Origin: Flavobacteriales bacterium
GTDB taxonomy: Bacteria > Bacteroidota > Bacteroidia > Flavobacteriales > BACL11
NCBI GenBank assembly: GCA_014239655.1
Contig: JAAZYM010000078.1
Coordinates: 1 to 64,000 of the forward strand
Direction: 5' to 3'
Length of the DNA stretch: 64,000 bases
The notes beneath the pieces were generated by a model. The model worked only from the letters and a program-made list of their open reading frames with translations. It searched no databases and had not been told where the DNA came from. Each line of letters begins with the position of its first letter. Position 1 is the stretch's first letter. The position numbers were made by a program, and so were the translations under genes. Below, piece after piece: positions 1 through 9,655 of the stretch.

Positions 1-3000
1 GAATATGTCATATCTGATTGAGCTAGAATACTAGAATCAGCTGATGAATGAGAGACAATATAAACATCATTTGCAGAAATGATTGCAGCAGAATCAAAAT
101 CTACCCAATACTCATAAACACCAACAGTTGTTGGTGCGTTTGATACTCTAGTAAGAGCATAAGAAGATAAATTAACTGGGTTAGATGTAGAATTATATAT
201 TTCTAGATATTTGTTATTTGAACTCCCTTCACCATATTCTGAGAAAAATAAATCTTCTTTATCAACAAGAAGAATACAACTTCCATCATCTGTATTTGCA
301 GTAGAGTCAAAATTCATTGCATTAGTATTCATACACCCAAAAACAGGATTTATACAAGTACCATCATCATAACATGCTGCAGAATTATAATTAAATGCCA
401 GTGAATCTGTACAACCTGAAACAAAACAACACGAACCATCATCTGTATTAGCGTTAGGATTATAATTAGCAGCAGATGAATCAGTACATCCATTTACAGA
501 TATTAAACATGAACCATCATCAATTGTTGCTAGTGGATTAAAATTAATTGCAGTTGAATCGGTACATCCATAAACAGGAGCAGATTGACATGGAGATGTA
601 TGTTGACCAATATCTGACCAATCATTTTGAGGTAAAACTACCCACTCTGAATTTAAAGCATCTGTTCCAGCCGAGATTGTCCAATTTGTATTCCCACCAG
701 TTACTGAACATTTTCTTACTAATGTATGATCTTTTGTTGCATTAGGAACACCTGCAACTTCCCATCCTGAACCCGGATCTCCATTCCAATCTCCTAACCA
801 ATCAATAACTTGATATGTTGTTTGATCTCCATAAACAAGACCAAAGCCATCATCTCCATTACTTAAATACGTAAATGTTTCATCTGCTTGAGCTAAAATT
901 GTTGAGTCAGCAGATGGGTGAGCAACTACATACACATCATTTGGTAAAATTACAGCTCCTACATCAAAATCGTTCCAATATTCATACATACCTGGAGTAG
1001 TTGGAGCATTACCTACATTAGGATATGCATATAATGATAAATCTACAGTATCTAATGTTGGATTATAAACTTCAAAATATTTATTATTTGAAGAACCTTC
1101 AGCATATTCAGAAAAGAATATTGGTGATGATGTATAAATACATGAACCATCATCAACTATAGCTAATGAATCATAATTAAGAGCCAAAGAATCTGTACAA
1201 CCAGCATAAACACATGAACCATCATCAGTATTTGCTATTGGATTAAAATTATATGCTAGAGGATCTGTACATCCACTAACAACACCAATATAAACAAAAC
1301 CACTCCAAGAATAAACACATCCATTGCAATCAGTTATTGTACAACTTACTGGTCCAGTCATTAAACCTGAAACATCTTCAGTTGTATCTCCAGTTGACCA
1401 TAAAAAAGAATAACTACTATCTGGTAAGCAAGTAGTTCCTCCTGAAACTGTTAAATCAACTGAACCATCGGTACTTGTAGAACTTGATGCATCAACAACA
1501 ATACTCTGAACAGAAATAGCATCTGGATCTTCCAAAACAATATTAATAGTATCAATACATCCAAAAGTATTTCCAGAAACTATACATGAATAGCTTCCCG
1601 AAGCTAAATTCACCGCTGTATCGCTGGTTTGACCATTAGACCATAAATAAGAATACGTGTCATTGTAAAGGGAATCATTTGTTGGAACTACGATTGCAGA
1701 ACCATCACTAAATTGATCACAAGTTGGATGTGTAATTATAGAGCTTAAACTAAAATACGAACATGGATTAACATTAAATACATTAAAATTATCAACTAAA
1801 ACAATATCATCAGTCCACTTACAAGCACTTTCTACAGTTATACTTATACTTGTATCTCCTGAATATTGTGATAAGTCATAAATCAAATTAGTTGGTGAAG
1901 ATAATGTTCCAACATTTCCAGTTATTGGAGTAGAATTTGAGTATTGGCGAGTATATGCAGTATTTCCATACACATCTGCAACGACAGTATCATTAACCTT
2001 TAATCGATACCAACTATAAGGGTATGTTGTAGAATTTCCAGTTGGATAAACTAAAACGTTAAGATTGACATTTGTACTCGCAGTAGAAAAATCCAGACAT
2101 ATTGTTGAAGCAGAAACATGAGTATTATTAATAAATGCACCAGATTCTGAGAAGGGTGATGTCCAGCCATTCCAATTAGGGTTCCCTCCAGAAAACTCAA
2201 GACTTACATTACCTGAAAGTGCGTTTGAAGAACTTAATACAACATTAGACTCAGAACCAGAAAATGTAATCCAACCATTAGTATTAAGATTATTTGATTC
2301 AAAATCTTCAATTAACCCTACAGCATTACAAGCAGGGTAAATACATGAAAGGCTATCGCTAACATTACATGAAGAGCAGTAATTCAAAGCAGTAGGATCC
2401 ATACATCCTGAATATAAACAAGAGCCGTCATTAAAAGTAGCAAGTGGATCATAATTAAGTGCAAAAGGATCATTGCATCCAGCGTTTGGAGGCAAAGGGC
2501 AAAGAGGATATGGACAATTAGATGAATAAGAAGTAGTAGAGCCATCTGTACAATCAACACCTCCAAAAATCCATCCTCCACCAGCACATGTATCAGTCAC
2601 TGAAGTGTCTTTATAAGCCCAGGAGTCTGTATATTGCCAGCATTGACCAAGACCACTAAAATTAATATATCCGAAAGTTTCAATAACATTTCCATTAAAA
2701 AACAATTCTATAGCATCATCTCCATTTTGAGAAATAGAACCGTTTGCCTGCAAAACATGATCGAATTCGGTAAAACAAGTATCAAAATAAGATGTCATAG
2801 AAGGTATTGAGCGTGCCACAAGAATATCTTCTCCAGGAAGTACTGAGATAGGGTCAAAAGTATACTCCTGACCATCTGTACCTCCTCCATTATTTGCAAC
2901 ACCAATACCATAAACACTTAAATCTGCAATGGTATCTGTAGCGGTTACATGTATTGCTTTACCGTTATTACCACCAGATGGGACTGTGAAATCCATTATA

Positions 3001-3092
3001 CCCGTCAAAACTAAATTACCACTTTGAGAAAATGATAAAAAAGGCAAAAAAGTAAATAGAATTATCGTAAATATTTTGTTTTTTATTGTCAT
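1..3092 (-). CDS. Large secreted repeat protein, 3' end truncated by window edge; lamin-tail-like modules plus cysteine 'GCTDxxAxNYxxxAxxDDGSC' repeats
   Basis: Open minus-strand frame from ATG (revcomp 3090-3092) to window start, not in ORF track. Begins MTIKNKIFTIILFTFLPFLSFSQSGNLVLTG (signal peptide-like); about 8 copies of the DDGSC-type motif; two FFSEY.EGSSNNKY.E.YN modules. Confidence 0.85.
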   Translation of the reverse strand, partial: MTIKNKIFTIILFTFLPFLSFSQSGNLVLTGIMDFTVPSGGNNGKAIHVTATDTIADLSVYGIGVANNGGGTDGQEYTFDPISVLPGEDILVARSIPSMTSYFDTCFTEFDHVLQANGSISQNGDDAIELFFNGNVIETFGYINFSGLGQCWQYTDSWAYKDTSVTDTCAGGGWIFGGVDCTDGSTTSYSSNCPYPLCPLPPNAGCNDPFALNYDPLATFNDGSCLYSGCMDPTALNYCSSCNVSDSLSCIYPACNAVGLIEDFESNNLNTNGWITFSGSESNVVLSSSNALSGNVSLEFSGGNPNWNGWTSPFSESGAFINNTHVSASTICLDFSTASTNVNLNVLVYPTGNSTTYPYSWYRLKVNDTVVADVYGNTAYTRQYSNSTPITGNVGTLSSPTNLIYDLSQYSGDTSISITVESACKWTDDIVLVDNFNVFNVNPCSYFSLSSIITHPTCDQFSDGSAIVVPTNDSLYNDTYSYLWSNGQTSDTAVNLASGSYSCIVSGNTFGCIDTINIVLEDPDAISVQSIVVDASSSTSTDGSVDLTVSGGTTCLPDSSYSFLWSTGDTTEDVSGLMTGPVSCTITDCNGCVYSWSGFVYIGVVSGCTDPLAYNFNPIANTDDGSCVYAGCTDSLALNYDSLAIVDDGSCIYTSSPIFFSEYAEGSSNNKYFEVYNPTLDTVDLSLYAYPNVGNAPTTPGMYEYWNDFDVGAVILPNDVYVVAHPSADSTILAQADETFTYLSNGDDGFGLVYGDQTTYQVIDWLGDWNGDPGSGWEVAGVPNATKDHTLVRKCSVTGGNTNWTISAGTDALNSEWVVLPQNDWSDIGQHTSPCQSAPVYGCTDSTAINFNPLATIDDGSCLISVNGCTDSSAANYNPNANTDDGSCCFVSGCTDSLAFNYNSAACYDDGTCINPVFGCMNTNAMNFDSTANTDDGSCILLVDKEDLFFSEYGEGSSNNKYLEIYNSTSNPVNLSSYALTRVSNAPTTVGVYEYWVDFDSAAIISANDVYIVSHSSADSSILAQSDMTY

Positions 3093-3227
3093 TTTTTGAA
3101 GATTTTAATAGGGTCCTAAAATTAGGATAAAATATCTAAATACTTTTAACTAATTCTGAATTATTTTACACAAAAAAATCTTTAGTAACATCATAATAAA
3201 GAAAACAAAATAACCACTAAACAAAAT

Positions 3228-3929
3228 CTAAGACCTATGCTGTATAATCTTCTCATATGCATCCTGTATTGAAAGAAACTTCTCGTTAGCTAACTTAATA
3301 ATATCATCACTTACCCCCTGCAGTTTATCTGGGTGATACTTCATGACTAGTTTCCTATATGCTTTCTTAACTTCTTCTATGCTAACCTCTTTTTCAATTT
3401 CAAGTATTTTATAATACTTATCAATCGAACTATCATTTTTAAGAAACATAGAATAAATAGACTGAAGATCATGATGATTAATATTTAAATAACCAGCAAT
3501 TTTATTAATCAAATTAATCTCTGCTGAATGTATTTCATTATCACTTGAAGCCACCCCAAATAAAAAATGAATTATCTGAAGTCTTGAGGCATGATTAATT
3601 GACTGAGTAAGCTGTATGCAAACTCCTCTTAATTGTGAGGATAAAGCTTGCTTATTAAGGGTATTAAAAATCTCGAAATACTTATTTGCCTTTGCTAGAC
3701 CAAATGTACTTGCAAAAAAAGATTTCACATAATTTAATTCCTCTCTTACAACTTTTCCATCTGCCTTTATAACTAAGGATGCTAAAATTAACAGTGATAT
3801 TTCATACGCTTTCTCCTGATCATTATTTCCATTAAAAAAGTTTTTACCAATATAATAACCAATTATAGCACCGATTGGCCCTCCAAAAAACCAACCTGCT
3901 CCAATACCAACCCACTTGCCTAAAGACAT
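3228..3929 (-). CDS. DjlA-like co-chaperone: glycine-rich N-terminal membrane segment, TerB-like domain, C-terminal J domain
   Basis: C-terminal YYKILEIEKEVSIEEVKKAYRKLVMKYHPDK (HPD motif); N-terminal GWFFGGPIGAIIGYYIG. Confidence 0.8.
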   Translation of the reverse strand: MSLGKWVGIGAGWFFGGPIGAIIGYYIGKNFFNGNNDQEKAYEISLLILASLVIKADGKVVREELNYVKSFFASTFGLAKANKYFEIFNTLNKQALSSQLRGVCIQLTQSINHASRLQIIHFLFGVASSDNEIHSAEINLINKIAGYLNINHHDLQSIYSMFLKNDSSIDKYYKILEIEKEVSIEEVKKAYRKLVMKYHPDKLQGVSDDIIKLANEKFLSIQDAYEKIIQHRS

Positions 3930-3931
3930 AA

Positions 3932-5209
3932 TTAAATAGATTTATCAGGCAAATTTAAAGTTAATTTTTCATCTATATTCTTTCTTTGATATGAAAGTAT
4001 TAAAAAATAATAACACAAAATACCTAAAGAGTAGAATGCTGCTGTTATATAAAAAATATAAGAATATGGGAATCCTAAATCAATTAAAAACCTAAAAATC
4101 TGAGAACTAAAATACCAACTACCACTCCAAATTGCAGCCATTATAGCGCTCAACATTTCTTGATTATTTTTTCCTACATAATTCATGGTTAATTGTGATG
4201 TCATAGGTGCGGCTAAATTCATTAATGGAGCTCTTAATAAATAACAAGATAACGCTAATGGAAAAGCAAACCAATAATCTTTAAAGAATTCAGTAGTAGC
4301 TAATATGATTAAGGCAACTACTGCAATCATCTGACTTACCGTAATTCCTTTTTTATAACCAAACCTACTCTTAACCTTAGGAACAAATAAAGAACTTGTC
4401 GCCACTAAAATACTTGTACATGATCCTATTAAAGCAAACTCAGAGGCTTCAATTAGAAAATTATGAAAGAAAAATAAATTAATAAAAGGAATAGTTAAAC
4501 CAGCGCCAATAGCAATAATTAATGTAGGAATAATAGCTTTAATAATCAAAAGCCAATCTAAATTATTTGAAAAAACAGAAATACTCTTACTACTCTCCTT
4601 AGATAAATTATCTGTATTAAGACTAATCAAATACCTTAGACCAAAAAAACCAATACAAGATATAATAATTAAAACCTGTCCGTTATTAATTGAAGTAAGA
4701 TTATCAAAAAGAAAGATTAATAATCCGCTAAAAATCATGCCAAAACTATTAGTTGCAAAACTTAATGAAATTGCATGTGATTGATTTTCTACTTCTGTAT
4801 TTCTCATTATATAAGGAAGAACGCTAACCTGAAAGAACGTATATAGTATTCCCCATAAAATAAATAATATTGGAAGAAATCCTCTAAAGCTATATTCAAT
4901 TACTAGCACAATAAGTATAGCAATAATGGGAACACCTAAGCTACCAAAAATAAGAAAAGGCCTTAGCACTCTCCCCTTTATAAAAAACCCTAATGGAAAA
5001 GCAAGTAGCATAACTGCTAAAAACCTAAAAGATATAAAATGTGCAATCTCTGAATCAGAATAACCATTCTTGGCTAAAAAGATATTTAGAATCAAAAAAA
5101 AAGCACCACCAACTATTTGAATAAAAAACTGAGCTTTAATAACATTCAGAATATGTAGCTCAAGAGTACTATATGAAGAGATTATTTTTTTTAAACTAGT
5201 AAACATCAT
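3932..5209 (-). CDS. MFS-type multi-pass transporter
   Basis: 425 aa with about 12 hydrophobic segments; overlaps start of downstream-strand neighbour mqnD by 14 nt. Confidence 0.65.
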   Translation of the reverse strand: MMFTSLKKIISSYSTLELHILNVIKAQFFIQIVGGAFFLILNIFLAKNGYSDSEIAHFISFRFLAVMLLAFPLGFFIKGRVLRPFLIFGSLGVPIIAILIVLVIEYSFRGFLPILFILWGILYTFFQVSVLPYIMRNTEVENQSHAISLSFATNSFGMIFSGLLIFLFDNLTSINNGQVLIIISCIGFFGLRYLISLNTDNLSKESSKSISVFSNNLDWLLIIKAIIPTLIIAIGAGLTIPFINLFFFHNFLIEASEFALIGSCTSILVATSSLFVPKVKSRFGYKKGITVSQMIAVVALIILATTEFFKDYWFAFPLALSCYLLRAPLMNLAAPMTSQLTMNYVGKNNQEMLSAIMAAIWSGSWYFSSQIFRFLIDLGFPYSYIFYITAAFYSLGILCYYFLILSYQRKNIDEKLTLNLPDKSI

Positions 5210-6008
5210 CTAAATAAATATCGTTATGCTTTATTCCAAGTTTCTCAAACACTTTATTAATTGCTGATTTTCCTATATCTCCAAGTGAAAGAGAGAATTC
5301 ATTAACATATAAATCGATATGAGATCTAATAATATCCTCATCTATCTCTTGTGCATTATTCTTAATATAATCTGAAAGAATATTATTATTAATTGAATAT
5401 TCTAGACTCCTCTTAATTATACGGTCAACCTGATGTTGTATTTTATTATCAAGATCTCTACTAATAGCAATCCCACCTAAAGGAATAGGAAGGCCTGTAT
5501 CTACACTCCAAACTTCACCTAGATCTTGTACTTTTTCAAGTCCTTTCTCTTTATAAGTAAACCTATTCTCATGTATTATTACTCCAGCATCATACTTTTC
5601 ATCTAAAACTAACTTCTCAATATCAGAAAACATAACAGAATACTTGTTTTTCAAGTTTGGGTATGCAACACTTAATAAAAAATTCGCTGTTGTATATTCA
5701 CCTGGTATTGCAATACGACTTTCATAAGTAATATTGGCACCTGGTTTTTTAACAAGTATTGGGCCACACCCCTGCCCTAAGGCTGAACCGCTATTTAAAA
5801 TCTTATAATTATTACAAGATTTTGTATAAGCAAAGTAACTTAACTTTGTAACATCATAAATATTCTGAAAAGACCACTTATTTAACTGCTCAATATCTGC
5901 AAGAATTATGTTGAAATCTAAACCTTCTATATCAATTTTCTTATTAACTATTGCATCAAAAATAAAGGTGTCATTTGGGCAAGGCGAAAAAGCAAGATTA
6001 ATTTTCAT
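5196..6008 (-). CDS. mqnD: 1,4-dihydroxy-6-naphthoate synthase (futalosine menaquinone pathway)
   Basis: [19 protein letters not shown] motif and overall MqnD-like sequence; next to mqnB. Confidence 0.85.
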   Translation of the reverse strand: MKINLAFSPCPNDTFIFDAIVNKKIDIEGLDFNIILADIEQLNKWSFQNIYDVTKLSYFAYTKSCNNYKILNSGSALGQGCGPILVKKPGANITYESRIAIPGEYTTANFLLSVAYPNLKNKYSVMFSDIEKLVLDEKYDAGVIIHENRFTYKEKGLEKVQDLGEVWSVDTGLPIPLGGIAISRDLDNKIQHQVDRIIKRSLEYSINNNILSDYIKNNAQEIDEDIIRSHIDLYVNEFSLSLGDIGKSAINKVFEKLGIKHNDIYLDDVY

Positions 6009-6589
6009 AAGTCATTAATAATCATTCTTACTGTATGATTTAGATTCTTGATTGCTAAATCTAAATTCCAATTATCTTTATTTCTTTCCTCCACAAAATT
6101 AGAGACTGATCTAACTTGAATAAAGTTAATATTAAATCTCTGACATATCATCATAAATACTGCTCCTTCCATAGATTCAAGATCAGGCCTTAATCTAGAC
6201 ATAACTTCTTGAATAGAATCATTATTGCCATGAATAGTATTTACAGTAATTCCTTGAGCTTGATTCAAACTTGTTTTTGGAACATAATCAAATGATGTTG
6301 TAATATCAAGTCCAATATCCTTAGCGCTTAAAAAACCTTCTCCGTTCTCAGCTCCAATTTCAGAAAAAGAATCTTTAGCAACCTCAAAAACATCACCAAC
6401 TAAATATTCTCTATTAAAAGAACCAGCAACCCCCATATTTATTATCAAATCAGGTTTATTCTCTTGAAGGTGATTTGTTAATGCATAACAGGCATTTGGT
6501 ATACCAACTCCAGATATAAGAATTTCACAATCATTAAATTCTTTTGAAAAAACCTCATTATATGTAGCTGCTAAAATTAGAATATTCAT
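6005..6589 (-). CDS. mqnB: Futalosine hydrolase
   Basis: Nucleoside phosphorylase-like [16 protein letters not shown]...INMGVAGSF and SMEGA motif; 4-nt overlap with mqnD. Confidence 0.85.
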   Translation of the reverse strand: MNILILAATYNEVFSKEFNDCEILISGVGIPNACYALTNHLQENKPDLIINMGVAGSFNREYLVGDVFEVAKDSFSEIGAENGEGFLSAKDIGLDITTSFDYVPKTSLNQAQGITVNTIHGNNDSIQEVMSRLRPDLESMEGAVFMMICQRFNINFIQVRSVSNFVEERNKDNWNLDLAIKNLNHTVRMIINDL

Positions 6590-6593
6590 TATG

Positions 6594-6601
6594 CAAAGAT
6601 A
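6594..6601 (-). promoter_or_regulatory. Bacteroidota -7-type element TATCTTTG for mqnB
   Basis: Matches TAnnTTTG; 4 nt upstream of mqnB ATG. Confidence 0.5.
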
Positions 6602-6616
6602 CCAAAGAAAAGGTAC

Positions 6617-6624
6617 TATATTTG
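6617..6624 (+). promoter_or_regulatory. Bacteroidota -7-type element TATATTTG for folE
   Basis: Matches TAnnTTTG, 25 nt upstream of GTG start. Confidence 0.5.
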
Positions 6625-6649
6625 CAAAAAGAACAAACTATTAAGGAAC

Positions 6650-7204
6650 GTGTATAATAAAAAACTAGCAGATAATATCAAATCAGTATTGAAAGAGATA
6701 GGTGAAAACCCTAATAGAGAAGGTCTTCTAAAAACTCCAGAAAGAGTAGCTAAATCAATGGGTTTCTTAACAAAAGGATACGACCTAGATCCTTCTGAAA
6801 TAATTAAGAAAGCAATGTTTAAAGAGGACTATAGTCAAATGGTTATTGTTAAAGATATTGAGATATATTCATTATGTGAACATCATATGCTTCCATTCTT
6901 TGGAAAAGCACATGTTGCATATATCCCTGATGGATATATTGTTGGACTAAGTAAAATCCCTAGAGTTCTTGATATCTTTTCAAGAAGACTACAGGTACAA
7001 GAAAGACTAACTGATCAAATAAAAGATTGCATACAAGAAACTCTAAAACCAAGAGGAGTAGCTGTAGTAATAGAAGCACAACATCTTTGCATGCAGATGA
7101 GAGGTGTACAGAAACAGCATTCTTCAACAACTACATCTGCTTTCTCAGGATTATTCTTAAAAGATGAAAAAACAAGAGCTGAATTTATGAATCTAATTTT
7201 ATAA
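6650..7204 (+). CDS. folE: GTP cyclohydrolase I (GTG start)
   Basis: [24 protein letters not shown] and QERLTDQI; canonical FolE. Confidence 0.95.
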   Translation: MYNKKLADNIKSVLKEIGENPNREGLLKTPERVAKSMGFLTKGYDLDPSEIIKKAMFKEDYSQMVIVKDIEIYSLCEHHMLPFFGKAHVAYIPDGYIVGLSKIPRVLDIFSRRLQVQERLTDQIKDCIQETLKPRGVAVVIEAQHLCMQMRGVQKQHSSTTTSAFSGLFLKDEKTRAEFMNLIL

Positions 7205-8085
7205 TGAAAGGGTTCGTTTTTCCAGGACAAGGAACTCAATTCCCGGGAATGGGTAAGGATTTGTATGAGTCTTCTACAATTGCAAAAGAAATTTTCCTTC
7301 ATGCAAATTCAATTCTAAAATACAACATTACTGATATTATGTTCGGTGAAGATGCTGAAGCCCTAAAAGCAACCGAAGTAACACAACCAGCAATTTTTAT
7401 TCATTCAGTAATATTAGCAAAAGTACTAGCTGATAAGTTTAACCCTAACTTTGTTGGCGGCCATTCTTTAGGTGAATTTTCAGCCTTAGTAGCTGCTGAA
7501 TATATAGATTTTGAAGATGGATTAAACCTTGTTAAAAAAAGAGCAGATGCAATGCAAAAAGCATGTATAAAAAACCCATCTACAATGGCTGCTATCATTG
7601 GATTAGAGAATAATATTGTAGAAGATATATGTGATCAAATTAACAAAATTGTAGTTCCTGCTAATTATAATTGTCCTGGACAACTTGTTATATCTGGAAG
7701 TTTCGAAGGTGTAGATATTGCTTGTGAAAAATTAATAGACGCAGGAGCACGAAGAGCCTTAAAGCTTCAAGTCGGTGGAGCCTTCCATTCTCCTTTAATG
7801 GAGCCAGCAAAAAAAGAACTAGAAAAAGCCATAAATGAAACTAACATCAAAAAGGGCTTATGTCCTATCTTTCAAAACGTCACCGCAACTAGCACGACAT
7901 CTCCTGATCTAATTCAAGAAAATTTAATAAAACAACTTACCTCACCGGTTAAATGGACACATATTATGCAAAATATGATAAAAGCTGGGCTAACCGAAAT
8001 TATTGAAGTAGGACCAGGTAAAGTAATTCAAGGGTTATTTAGAAAAATAGATCGTAATATAACCACCTCAAGTGCAAGCCTATAA
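7204..8085 (+). CDS. fabD: Malonyl-CoA:ACP transacylase
   Basis: FPGQGTQFPGMGKDL, GHSLGEFSALVAA, GGAFHSPLM motifs. Confidence 0.95.
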   Translation: MKGFVFPGQGTQFPGMGKDLYESSTIAKEIFLHANSILKYNITDIMFGEDAEALKATEVTQPAIFIHSVILAKVLADKFNPNFVGGHSLGEFSALVAAEYIDFEDGLNLVKKRADAMQKACIKNPSTMAAIIGLENNIVEDICDQINKIVVPANYNCPGQLVISGSFEGVDIACEKLIDAGARRALKLQVGGAFHSPLMEPAKKELEKAINETNIKKGLCPIFQNVTATSTTSPDLIQENLIKQLTSPVKWTHIMQNMIKAGLTEIIEVGPGKVIQGLFRKIDRNITTSSASL

Positions 8086-8814
8086 ACTATTATTTAATAG
8101 CCTACCACTTTCTATCAACTGATGCCAAGAACTCATCGTCTCACATTTATCATATAATTTAACTTGATTCAAGTTATGACAATCTGTTCCAACAAAAGAG
8201 ACTAACTGATGTTTAATTAAGAGCTCTGCATTTATCTTAACCTCTCTTGAATAATATCCAACAAGTGATAACAGGTTCAGTTGAAATAAGACCCCTCTTT
8301 CTATTAATGCATTATAATCATCAAGACTAAAATATTGATATCTAGCAGGATGTGCTAAAACAACTACATATCCCTCTAATTGAAGTTTGAAAATTATATC
8401 ATACATATTTCTTGGTTCTTCTAAAAATGAGAACTCAATCAATATATATTTCTTACCAAAAGATAAAAATTCTTCTTTACCAATTCTTTGTTCAAAATCA
8501 TAATCCACATAATATTCAGCAGCAGCACTAATATCAATATCTATCTCTTGTTTGATTAACTCCTTCTTTAAGGCTTCTAATCCTTTATAAATAATAGTCG
8601 GAGTGTTCTGATAAAGATCACTCATAATATGTGGAGTAGTAATGATTTTATTAAATCCAAGATGTTTAAAATTTTTAATTAAAGAGATGCTGTCATCAAG
8701 ATCCTTCGCCCCATCATCAATTCCAGGAATCAAATGCGAATGAATATCTGTTCCGATATTTGAAAATCCAATTGGCTTTAATTTGGACTGTTTCTTTCTA
8801 AACCAGTTAAACAT
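8080..8814 (-). CDS. PHP-type tyrosine-protein phosphatase / capsular biosynthesis phosphatase (CpsB/YwqE-like)
   Basis: TDIHSHLIPGIDDGAKDLDDSI, TTPHI, LAHPARY, FVGTDCHN metal-binding motifs. Confidence 0.85.
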   Translation of the reverse strand: MFNWFRKKQSKLKPIGFSNIGTDIHSHLIPGIDDGAKDLDDSISLIKNFKHLGFNKIITTPHIMSDLYQNTPTIIYKGLEALKKELIKQEIDIDISAAAEYYVDYDFEQRIGKEEFLSFGKKYILIEFSFLEEPRNMYDIIFKLQLEGYVVVLAHPARYQYFSLDDYNALIERGVLFQLNLLSLVGYYSREVKINAELLIKHQLVSFVGTDCHNLNQVKLYDKCETMSSWHQLIESGRLLNNSL

Positions 8815-8841
8815 ATTTACTAATTAGTCATCTATTAAATA

Positions 8842-8849
8842 CAAATATA
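8842..8849 (-). promoter_or_regulatory. TAnnTTTG-type element (TATATTTG) for the CpsB/YwqE-like gene
   Basis: Consensus match 27 nt upstream of ATG. Confidence 0.45.
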
Positions 8850-8923
8850 TGCAATTAATAGATGATAAATTACGTTTAATTTTAGATGAAAATGTATCTT
8901 AGCAATTAATCCTAATATAACCT

Positions 8924-9655
8924 ATGAAAAGAAATATTATTATCATATTTCTATTTTTTTCACAATGTTTAATCGCTCAGAAAAATGAGTTTAATGCATT
9001 CTTAATTGACTACTCCTATCAATTTCCAACAGGGATTCTTTCTGAAAAATTTGGTAATAATTCAGCAATAGGGATAAACTATCTGAAAAAAGAAAAGAAT
9101 AATTTATTTTATGGAATAAAATTAAATTACATCTTTGGAGGAAAGATAAAAGACAGTACAATATTTAGTAACATCAGTACAGGGCAAGGGTATGTTATTG
9201 ATGGGAATGGCACCTATGCAAATATTATACTGCTCCAAGAAGGATTTAACCCTAATATATATATAGGATATGCGTATTTATTAAAAAAAAATAATCCCAG
9301 TGGACTTTATTTCTCTGTAGGACTAGGCTTTCTACAACATAGAATCATTATTGATACCAAAAACCAATATATTCCACAACTAAACAATGAATATAAAAAA
9401 GGATATGATCAGCTTACAAATGGAGTGAGCACACAATTTGTGCTTGATTATATTTTAATAGAGGACAAAAATCGATTCAAAATGTTTGCAGGAATCGATT
9501 ATACTATGGCATATACTAAAAATAGAAGGTCATATGATTTTAACAATATGGTTTCTTTAAATGACGAGTTAAGGATTGATCAGCTTCTAGGCTTACACAT
9601 TGGTTTAATTTTTCCTATCAACAGAAAGAACACTGAAGAATTTCATTATTACTAA
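8924..9655 (+). CDS. Hypothetical secreted/outer-membrane beta-barrel-like protein
   Basis: Signal peptide MKRNIIIIFLFFSQCLIAQ and alternating beta-strand-like sequence. Confidence 0.6.
   Translation: MKRNIIIIFLFFSQCLIAQKNEFNAFLIDYSYQFPTGILSEKFGNNSAIGINYLKKEKNNLFYGIKLNYIFGGKIKDSTIFSNISTGQGYVIDGNGTYANIILLQEGFNPNIYIGYAYLLKKNNPSGLYFSVGLGFLQHRIIIDTKNQYIPQLNNEYKKGYDQLTNGVSTQFVLDYILIEDKNRFKMFAGIDYTMAYTKNRRSYDFNNMVSLNDELRIDQLLGLHIGLIFPINRKNTEEFHYY

Noticed and set aside
548-2587. Short ORFs 548..745 (+) and 2384..2587 (-)
   Set aside because: Out of frame with, and inside, the large truncated secreted-protein gene on the minus strand.
7015-7302. Antisense ORFs in the track (e.g. 7015..7302, 11885..12169, 20337..20711, 24126..24404, 28101..28439, 53308..53598, 55805..56137)
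   Set aside because: Each lies wholly or mostly opposite a well-recognised gene and has no domain-like sequence; typical shadow ORFs.
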